This document shows, in pieces, positions 1 through 4,802 of a DNA stretch of 6,595 bases. Position 1 is the first letter of the stretch. Every line of letters starts with the position of its first letter. The stretch comes from Akkermansiaceae bacterium (GTDB lineage: Bacteria; Verrucomicrobiota; Verrucomicrobiia; Verrucomicrobiales; Akkermansiaceae): assembly GCA_024233135.1 (NCBI GenBank), contig JACKPZ010000056.1, positions 1 to 6,595 of the forward strand, given 5' to 3'. Position numbers and translations under genes: made by a program. The notes under the pieces were generated by a model. That model saw nothing but the letters and a program-made list of their open reading frames with translations, had not been told where the DNA came from and did not search any database.

Positions 1-14
1 TTCCCGGAGCGCGC

Positions 15-899
15 TCAGCGGATCTCGACCTCGTTGCCCGGGCGGGTGAGCAGGGCGAGTTCCTCCATGTCCTCGGGGCGCAGCAGGACGCCGGACGCCG
101 GTTTCTCCACCACGCCGTCCCAGCCGCGGATGTAGACGGTGGGATTGGCGAGCTGGATCAGCTTGTGGGCGGCGCGGTAGTTCTTCGACTGCGGCGGGAC
201 GCGTTTGCCGTCGAGTTCGGCGAGTTTCGACTCGATTTTCGTCTGTTTCGCCGCGGTCGGGACGCCCTCCATGTCGACCGCGACGTATTCGCGGATGAAA
301 CGGCCGCCGTCCCACAACGAGACGGTCTTGCGCCGCGGCTCGATGAGCAGGCGGAAATTCAGCGGCATGACGATCAGCTCGTCGCCCGGATGGAGGTTGC
401 GCAGCTCCAGCATCGAGTTGAGGTGCATGAGCATGTCGATATTGGTGTCGCGCTTGGCGACGATGCCGAGGAACGAATCGCCGGGCTTCACGACGTGCGT
501 TTGTTTCCCCTCCATGTGTTCGTTGGCGAGGATCTCATCGAGGTTGATCTCGCCGATGATGCGACGGGCGAGCGGCGCCGAAGGCGAGGCAGGGAAGACG
601 TTGACGATGGTGGTGAGTTTCTCGCGGGCCTCGGGCAGGCGGCCGAGGGCGAGCAGCTCATGAGCCTTCTGAAACGCCTTTTCACCGGGATCCACATCCG
701 GCAGATCCTCGGCATCGAGCATGGCGACGATCTCCTTTTCGTTCGTTTCGGCGACGATGGACACCGGATTCGGAACGATGCGCTCGAACACCCCGCCGAG
801 CGGCGCGACGGCGACATGATAGGCGAGCATGCCGGAGAAGCCCATGATGGCGAGCACCACCAGGGCGGCGACCAGTTTGACCAGTGTCCAGAGGCTCAT
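15..899 (-). CDS. Membrane-anchored LysM protein with a YkuD-like C-terminal domain lacking catalytic residues
   Basis: A 294-aa envelope protein. Seen: an uncleaved-looking hydrophobic anchor (about residues 7-32); a helical stretch at about 70-125 that reads like one or two TPR-type helices (HELLALGRLPEAREKL); a LysM module at about 135-178 (THVVKPGDSF at its start, LHPGDELIVMP at its end), a fold known to bind peptidoglycan; and a C-terminal region, 183-294. That region follows the layout of YkuD L,D-transpeptidases: an early KTVSLWDGGRFIREY strand pair, VYIRGW where the family has IHGT, and ASGVLLRPEDMEELALL where the family has SxGCIR..-D-..L. The expected catalytic His is Arg258 and the catalytic Cys is Val271, so transpeptidation is unlikely. 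Inference: a structural or scaffolding wall protein. The start follows the upstream stop by 13 nt, implying co-transcription with the 178-aa gene. No Shine-Dalgarno is visible. LysM is secure; the YkuD relationship is by eye. Confidence 0.85.
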   Translation of the reverse strand: MSLWTLVKLVAALVVLAIMGFSGMLAYHVAVAPLGGVFERIVPNPVSIVAETNEKEIVAMLDAEDLPDVDPGEKAFQKAHELLALGRLPEAREKLTTIVNVFPASPSAPLARRIIGEINLDEILANEHMEGKQTHVVKPGDSFLGIVAKRDTNIDMLMHLNSMLELRNLHPGDELIVMPLNFRLLIEPRRKTVSLWDGGRFIREYVAVDMEGVPTAAKQTKIESKLAELDGKRVPPQSKNYRAAHKLIQLANPTVYIRGWDGVVEKPASGVLLRPEDMEELALLTRPGNEVEIR

Positions 900-912
900 G
901 CGGAGGGAGCGC

Positions 913-1449
913 TCAGATCATGCCCTTGCGCTTGAAATCGAACGCGTTGATCTCATGCGAGCGAATGATCATTTCCAGCGAAAACTTCAGGATCGAGATC
1001 TCCCACGCGTCATCGACGCCCTCGATGACGGCGCGTGACGGATTGCCGGTGCGGCGGATGTCCTCCAGCACACGTTCGCGGACGGAGTCCATGCTGTCGT
1101 GCACGATCTCCTCGTTCACCGCGCCGCGGCGGAAACGGAAGCCATACTGGAGAAACGCGAGGTTGCGTCCCTCGGCGCGGTATTTCTCGACCATCTCGTC
1201 GAATTTCGCCTTCGACGCCGGGTTGAAGCCGTCCAGCTCGACATCGCGGTAGGACTCCGGCCGCAGGATGCGCGGCCGCTGCGCCTCGACCTCGCCGCTG
1301 CGGATCCTCACCTCGCCGGCGCGGTCCATCAACTCGCTGAGGAGCTGGAACTCGAAGCGGGTGTCGCCGAACGTGTCGATCCGGCGGTCCGGCTCGTGCA
1401 GGACGCGGGTCGTCTCGAGGGCGTATTGGATGTTGTCGGGCGAGTGCAT
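913..1449 (-). CDS. Conserved-looking hypothetical protein, 178 aa, soluble
   Basis: Function not recognised. The protein has no signal peptide, membrane segment or cysteine. It is rich in charged residues and mostly helical in appearance, with an early FEFQLLSELMD segment, a mid-protein LAFLQYGFRFRR segment and a C-terminal AVIEGVDDAWEISILKF stretch (about residues 140-156) that looks like a conserved core. From memory, similar unannotated proteins occur in Planctomycetota and Verrucomicrobiota; this is recollection and not a search result. The gene lies 99 bp downstream of acpP beyond a terminator, and the LysM gene follows after 13 nt, so these two probably form a unit. The ATG at 1447-1449 is the natural start: a perfect 6-bp hairpin lies just upstream of it and no ribosome-binding site is visible. 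Coding status is supported by composition, length and tight packing. Confidence 0.8.
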   Translation of the reverse strand: MHSPDNIQYALETTRVLHEPDRRIDTFGDTRFEFQLLSELMDRAGEVRIRSGEVEAQRPRILRPESYRDVELDGFNPASKAKFDEMVEKYRAEGRNLAFLQYGFRFRRGAVNEEIVHDSMDSVRERVLEDIRRTGNPSRAVIEGVDDAWEISILKFSLEMIIRSHEINAFDFKRKGMI

Positions 1450-1453
1450 GGAC

Positions 1454-1468
1454 GCCGGAGTGTCCGGC
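1454..1468 (-). promoter_or_regulatory. Hairpin directly upstream of the 178-aa gene start
   Basis: A perfect inverted repeat, GCCGGA-CAC-TCCGGC on the minus strand, with 6-bp GC-rich arms and a 3-nt loop. Its 3' edge ends 4 nt before the ATG at 1449, so in the mRNA it occupies the place where a Shine-Dalgarno would sit. It could modulate translation initiation or serve as a protein-binding dyad. The geometry is directly visible; any role is inference. Confidence 0.4.
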
Positions 1469-1478
1469 AGGCGGGGGG

Positions 1479-1525
1479 AAAAGCAAAAAGGAAAAGGGCG
1501 GACACCGTGATGGAGCCCGCCCTTT
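1479..1525 (-). terminator. Rho-independent terminator of acpP
   Basis: On the minus strand a 9-bp perfect stem (AAAGGGCGG paired with CCGCCCTTT; plus-strand arms 1517-1525 and 1493-1501) encloses a 15-nt loop. It runs into a T-rich tail (TTTTCCTTTTTGCTTTT, plus-strand 1479-1495). The stem begins 23 nt beyond the acpP stop codon and is oriented to end acpP transcription. The T tract is interrupted and the loop long, so termination may be partial. Only 29 nt separate the tail from the next start codon. Confidence 0.8.
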
Positions 1526-1548
1526 CCGGAAAACGTACGCCAACCGGT

Positions 1549-1791
1549 TCAGCCTTGCTGGCTGTTGATGAAGCTGATGACGTCGCCGACAGCCTGAAGC
1601 TTCTCGGCTTCTTCGTCGGGCACTTCGATGTCGAATTCCTCTTCGAAGGCCATCACGAGTTCGACGGTGTCGAGGGAGTCGGCTCCGAGGTCCTCCACGA
1701 ATTTGGCTTCCGGGGTCACCTGGTCGGCGTTCACGCCGAGCTGGTCGACGATGATGTCCTTGACGCGGTCTTCGATGCTTTTGTCAGACAT
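1549..1791 (-). CDS. acpP: Acyl carrier protein
   Basis: An 80-aa acidic acyl carrier protein of usual family length, the cytosolic carrier of growing acyl chains in type II fatty-acid synthesis. The hallmark GADSLDTVEL is at residues 36-45, with Ser39 the site for 4'-phosphopantetheine attachment by holo-ACP synthase. Helix I (IEDRVKDIIVDQLGV), helix II after the DSL motif (VELVMAFEEEFDIEV) and the final helix (AVGDVISFINSQQ) are in order. The start is the ATG at 1789-1791, giving the standard N-terminus MSDKSIEDRV; an in-frame TTG further upstream (1876-1878) would add residues not found in ACPs. A terminator follows at once, so it looks monocistronic or last in its unit. No fabD, fabG or fabF lies next to it in this window, unlike the common fab cluster. 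No clear Shine-Dalgarno is visible. Confidence 0.97.
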   Translation of the reverse strand: MSDKSIEDRVKDIIVDQLGVNADQVTPEAKFVEDLGADSLDTVELVMAFEEEFDIEVPDEEAEKLQAVGDVISFINSQQG

Positions 1792-1901
1792 GAGTTGCTG
1801 TGGTTGGTAGTTGGCGTTGGTGCTGCTTAGCGTTGGCGGGACGGTTTTTGCAACCCCGAAAACGAAACGGAAGAGCAAAAGCCGGAATCCCGGAAAATCG
1901 A

Positions 1902-2714
1902 TCAGGTGGCCCCCTCCGAGGGGCTGGCGGATGCGCCCGGGGCGTATTCAATGATTTCGCCGGAGAACTTCGAGCGGATCCGGCGCATCAGTTTCTCGGC
2001 CGGCTCATCGTTTTCCTTCTTGAATCCGCCGTAGGTGAGCCCGTCGAGCCGCAGCCGGCCTTTGCCGGACGGGCCGTCGTAATCAAGGAAAGCGAGCCCT
2101 TTGGTGTCCCATTTCCGGAGGTCGAGCGTCTTCAGGTCGGCGTAGGCCACGGTGCGGCCGTCCTGGCTGGTGATCGTATCCGGGCCGGCGGTGATCGAGC
2201 GCCGCAGCGTGCGGAGCAGGAAAAACGCGGCACCGAGGGCGAGCGCGAGGCAGATCCAGAACACGATCCACTGCTCGCCGATCTTGCGGGCGCTGTATGG
2301 CTCCTCGACGGGCTTCGAGTCCCAGCCTTTTTCGCCGGTGTATTCGTTCCAGAGGATGTTCCACTGGAGTGGTTTCATTTTTTCGTAGTCGTGGAGGATC
2401 TCCGGCCACGGCATCGGCCGCGGCGTGCCGGCGGGCATCACGGAACCGTCCTCGGGCTGCGCGACCTCGCGGGATCCGGCATGGCGTTTCCACTCCTCCG
2501 GCGTGAGCGAGCCGTCGGCGTTCATTTTTTCGAACTCGCCGGCCGCCTGCTTGAACGCGCGATGCAGGTAGAACATCTCGTTCTTGTGGCGGTAGCCGGT
2601 GGATCCATCGCGGTAGAACATCACCGCGAACACGCCGAACATCACGAGCATCACCGCCGCGCGGAACAGGAACCACGGGGTGGGCTTGCAAACGATCGTC
2701 TCGTCTTCGCTCAT
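1902..2714 (-). CDS. Two-helix membrane protein with C-terminal PH-like domain
   Basis: A 270-aa protein of unrecognised family. Hydrophobic helices lie at about 15-34 and 149-167. The polar segment between them (about 35-148) is rich in Trp, Pro and charged residues. It includes a stretch at 63-74, KMNADGSLTPEE, that resembles an EF-hand loop but has Lys at the first ligand position. After the second helix and an Arg-rich turn (LRTLRRS), residues 171-255 alternate short strands (ITAGPDTITSQDG, TVAYADLKTLDL, GRLRLDGL) and end in a helix (AEKLMRRIRSKF), the pattern of bacterial PH-like membrane domains. The basic turn suggests this tail is cytoplasmic and the central loop extracytoplasmic. The ATG at 2712-2714 was chosen because it puts the first helix near the N-terminus; the open frame continues far upstream antisense to fba, which is not credible coding. 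It is divergent from fba across 156 bp. No Shine-Dalgarno is visible. Confidence 0.82.
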   Translation of the reverse strand: MSEDETIVCKPTPWFLFRAAVMLVMFGVFAVMFYRDGSTGYRHKNEMFYLHRAFKQAAGEFEKMNADGSLTPEEWKRHAGSREVAQPEDGSVMPAGTPRPMPWPEILHDYEKMKPLQWNILWNEYTGEKGWDSKPVEEPYSARKIGEQWIVFWICLALALGAAFFLLRTLRRSITAGPDTITSQDGRTVAYADLKTLDLRKWDTKGLAFLDYDGPSGKGRLRLDGLTYGGFKKENDEPAEKLMRRIRSKFSGEIIEYAPGASASPSEGAT

Positions 2715-2748
2715 GGGTTGCCACGGAGGGAACCCGCGCCGGGAGGGC

Positions 2749-2760
2749 TTGGCAAGCCAA
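2749..2760. repeat. Short dyad in the divergent spacer (operator-like)
   Basis: TTGGC-AA-GCCAA is a 5-2-5 inverted repeat between the divergent membrane-protein gene and fba, 35 bp upstream of the former. Its symmetry and location fit a regulator-binding half-site pair, but no known operator is recognised and short dyads occur by chance in GC-rich DNA. Confidence 0.25.
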
Positions 2761-2815
2761 ACGGTGGGGCGGAAACACGCCGCGGGAGACTCCGCGTTCC
2801 TTGCGATCCATCGTG

Positions 2816-2830
2816 CGGAATTCGATTCCG
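2816..2830. repeat. Inverted repeat upstream of fba (operator-like)
   Basis: CGGAAT-TCG-ATTCCG, perfect 6-bp arms around a 3-nt centre, lies 40 bp before the fba ATG and just upstream of the best promoter-like hexamers. The position suits an activator or repressor site for fba. The symmetry is seen; the function is inferred. Confidence 0.3.
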
Positions 2831-2832
2831 GC

Positions 2833-2861
2833 TTGTCGATCCGGGCCCGGGGGGCTATTCC
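2833..2861 (+). promoter_or_regulatory. Weak candidate sigma-70 promoter for fba
   Basis: TTGTCG (2833-2838) and TATTCC (2856-2861) are separated by exactly 17 bp and each match three of six consensus bases. If used, transcription would begin about 2-4 nt before the fba ATG at 2871, giving a nearly leaderless mRNA, which would fit the lack of a Shine-Dalgarno. The match is weak and the spacer contains a GC-rich palindrome (2841-2850). Confidence 0.22.
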
Positions 2862-2870
2862 GCGCCCGCT

Positions 2871-3902
2871 ATGCCAATCGCCACCCCCGCGCAATACCGC
2901 GCCATGCTCGACGCCGCCCAGAAAGGCGGCTACGCCTACCCGGCCATCAACGTCACCTCGCTGCCGACGATCAACGGGGCGCTCAAGGCTTTCGCCGAAG
3001 CGAAATCCGACGGCATCATCCAGATCTCCACGGGCGGCGGCGAGTTCGCCTCCGGCACCGCCGTGAAGGACGCCGCATTCGGAGCCATCGTGCTCGCCGA
3101 GGCCTGCCACCTGCTGGCAGAGAAATACGACGTGCTCATCGCCCTGCACACCGACCACTGCCACCCGGCGAAGGTCGAGGGTTTCCTCAAGCCGCTGCTC
3201 GAAGCGTCCCGCAAACGCATCGCCGAAGGCAAGGGCCCGCTGTTCCAGAGCCACATGTTCGACGGCTCGGTCGTCGCTCTCGACGAGAACCTCAAGATTT
3301 CCAAGGAACTCCTCAAGGAGTGCGCGGAACTCGGCATCATCCTCGAAGTCGAAGCCGGCTGCGTCGGCGGTGAGGAAGACGGTCACGACACCTCCGGCCT
3401 GCCGTCCGAGAAACTCTACACCACTCCGGAAGACATGCTGGAAGTGTATGAGGCGCTGCAACCGATCGGCCGCTTCCTGTTCGCCGCCACCTTCGGCAAC
3501 GTCCACGGCTCCTACAAACCCGGCGCGGTGAAACTCAAGCCCTCGATCCTCCGCGACGGCCAGAAGGCGGTCATGGACAAACACGGCGCCGAGGCCGAGA
3601 TGGACCTCGTGTTCCACGGCGGCTCCGGCACCTCCGAGAGCGATCTCCAGGAGACCCTCGACTACGGCGTGGTGAAGATGAACATCGACACCGACACCCA
3701 ATACGCCTTCACCCGCCCGATCGTGACGCACATCTGTCAGAACATCGAAGGCGTGCTCAAGATCGAAGGCGAAGTGGGCGACAAGAAGACCTACGACCCG
3801 CGCTCCTACCTCAAGAAAGCCGAGCAAAGCCTCTGCAACCGCATGAAAGAGGCCTGCGACAACCTCAAGTCGTCCGGCAAGACGATCTGCGGCACGGTTT
3901 GA
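2871..3902 (+). CDS. fba: Class II fructose-bisphosphate aldolase
   Basis: A 343-aa zinc-dependent aldolase that reversibly splits fructose 1,6-bisphosphate into dihydroxyacetone phosphate and glyceraldehyde 3-phosphate in cytosolic glycolysis/gluconeogenesis. Active-site elements are in order: HTDHCH at 93-98 (Asp95 the catalytic acid, His96 a zinc ligand), GGEEDG at 166-171 (conserved Glu), TFGNVHGSYKPG at 207-218 (His212 zinc ligand), FHGGSGT at 248-254 (His249 third ligand plus phosphate loop) and NIDTDTQYAFTRP from 271 (substrate phosphate binding). Length and the KTYDPRSYLKKAEQS segment near the end resemble the roughly 344-aa actinobacterial-type enzyme. The strand before the GGEEDG loop reads VEAGCV where IEIGVV is usual, putting Cys164 near the active site. 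The ATG at 2871 begins the recognisable N-terminus (MPIATPAQYRAML); the open frame extends upstream but without family similarity. A strong terminator follows 13 nt after the stop. Confidence 0.97.
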   Translation: MPIATPAQYRAMLDAAQKGGYAYPAINVTSLPTINGALKAFAEAKSDGIIQISTGGGEFASGTAVKDAAFGAIVLAEACHLLAEKYDVLIALHTDHCHPAKVEGFLKPLLEASRKRIAEGKGPLFQSHMFDGSVVALDENLKISKELLKECAELGIILEVEAGCVGGEEDGHDTSGLPSEKLYTTPEDMLEVYEALQPIGRFLFAATFGNVHGSYKPGAVKLKPSILRDGQKAVMDKHGAEAEMDLVFHGGSGTSESDLQETLDYGVVKMNIDTDTQYAFTRPIVTHICQNIEGVLKIEGEVGDKKTYDPRSYLKKAEQSLCNRMKEACDNLKSSGKTICGTV

Positions 3903-3915
3903 TCCAACTTCACGG

Positions 3916-3957
3916 CGGGCGGCCTTGGGACTTCCAAGGCCGCCCGTTTTTTGTTTT
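3916..3957 (+). terminator. Strong rho-independent terminator of fba
   Basis: A perfect 13-bp GC-rich stem (arms 3916-3928 and 3934-3946) with a 5-nt loop, GACTT, is followed by TTTTTTGTTTT (3947-3957). It starts 13 nt after the fba stop codon. This is close to an ideal intrinsic terminator. Only 14 nt separate the end of the T tract from the ATG of the next gene. Confidence 0.95.
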
Positions 3958-3971
3958 CTCCCCTCGACCCC

Positions 3972-4748
3972 ATGGCCGAAGCCCGCAAGCACCAGGAGCA
4001 CCCGCTCGTCAACATCCTCATCAACGTCCTGATCCCGGTGCTGGCGCTCAGCCACCTGAGCAAGGATCCGGAGCTCCAGCAAGCGCTCGGCAAGGCGGTG
4101 AAACCGTGGCACATCGGGCCGGTCAAAGCGCTTTGGGTCGCCCTCGCCTTCCCCATCGGCTACGGCATCTGGCATTTCGTGAAAACGCGGAGGGCCAACT
4201 TTTTCTCCGCGCTCGGCCTCGTCTCGGTGCTGCTCACCGGCTGCCTGACGATTTTCCTCTGGAACAAGGACGGCACCGTGAAACCCCACGCCGACATCCT
4301 CTTCGGCCTGAAAGAGGCCTCGATCCCGCTGATGCTCGGCATCGCGGTGATCGGCTCGCATTTCACCCCCGCCCCGCTGTTGCGGGCCTTCCTCTACAGC
4401 GACTCGATTTTCGACATCCCGAAAATCGAGGGCAAGGTCGACGAACTCGGCGCCCGCGAGGGCTACCGGCAGGTCCTGTGGCGCGCCACGCTCATGTTCG
4501 CCGCCTCGTTCCTGCTCAGCACGGTCATGAACTTCGGTCTCGCGATGTATTTCCTCGGCGACCTCGACCACCTCGCGCCCAACGCCCGCCAAATTTACAA
4601 CGAGCGCGTCGCCAAGGTCACCGGCTGGGGATTCGTCGTCATCGGCGTGCCGATCCTCGGCTTCCTCTTCCTCACCCTGCGCAACCTCCTCAAGGACCTC
4701 GGCAAATTGACCGGCCTCAAGGACGAGGAGTTGCTGCTGCCCCGGTGA
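3972..4748 (+). CDS. VC0807-family integral membrane protein
   Basis: A 258-aa polytopic inner-membrane protein. About six hydrophobic segments are visible: 12-29, 51-70, 78-97, 117-131, 172-195 and 219-237. The pattern (LVNILINVLIPVLAL at the start, ALAFPIGYGIWHF, FFSALGLVSVLLTG, LKEASIPLMLG, then a cytoplasmic loop of about 40 residues with YSDSIFDIPKIE before the fifth segment) matches what I recall of the VC0807 family. That family is named after a Vibrio cholerae protein and its biochemical role is unknown to me. Loop charge suggests a basic C-terminus (LRNLLKDLGKL) inside the cell. The ATG at 3972 was preferred to an in-frame TTG at 3951, which lies inside the terminator T tract of fba. 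With that terminator immediately upstream, expression must rely on read-through or a promoter hidden near the end of fba. No Shine-Dalgarno is visible. Confidence 0.82.
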   Translation: MAEARKHQEHPLVNILINVLIPVLALSHLSKDPELQQALGKAVKPWHIGPVKALWVALAFPIGYGIWHFVKTRRANFFSALGLVSVLLTGCLTIFLWNKDGTVKPHADILFGLKEASIPLMLGIAVIGSHFTPAPLLRAFLYSDSIFDIPKIEGKVDELGAREGYRQVLWRATLMFAASFLLSTVMNFGLAMYFLGDLDHLAPNARQIYNERVAKVTGWGFVVIGVPILGFLFLTLRNLLKDLGKLTGLKDEELLLPR

Positions 4749-4802
4749 ACACGCGCGATCGCGTAGGCCGGGGCGGGAGGCGTTAGATATCGACGCTGCT
4801 TG

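Noticed and set aside
1792..1878. N-terminal extension of acpP from an in-frame TTG
   Set aside because: Would add 29 residues absent from acyl carrier proteins; the ATG at 1789-1791 gives the standard length and N-terminus.
1882..1893. Possible weak terminator after the two-helix membrane protein gene (CCGG-GATT-CCGG then CTTTTGCTCTT on the minus strand)
   Set aside because: The stem is only 4 bp and the T tract is broken; too weak to call.
1800..2870. Upstream extension of the fba frame on the plus strand
   Set aside because: The translated extension runs opposite the membrane-protein gene, shows no aldolase similarity and is charge-biased. The family N-terminus begins at 2871.
2715..4592. 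Very long open frame on the minus strand, continuous with the two-helix membrane protein and running antisense through fba and most of the VC0807-like gene
   Set aside because: The translated sequence is composition-biased (Glu, Val, Gly, Arg, His rich), lacks domain signatures, and lies opposite two clear genes. It reflects strong third-position GC bias in the genes on the other strand.
4754..4763. Palindrome CGCGATCGCG in the spacer before the metallopeptidase
   Set aside because: A 10-bp palindrome is expected by chance in GC-rich DNA and has no loop or T tract; no regulatory context supports it.
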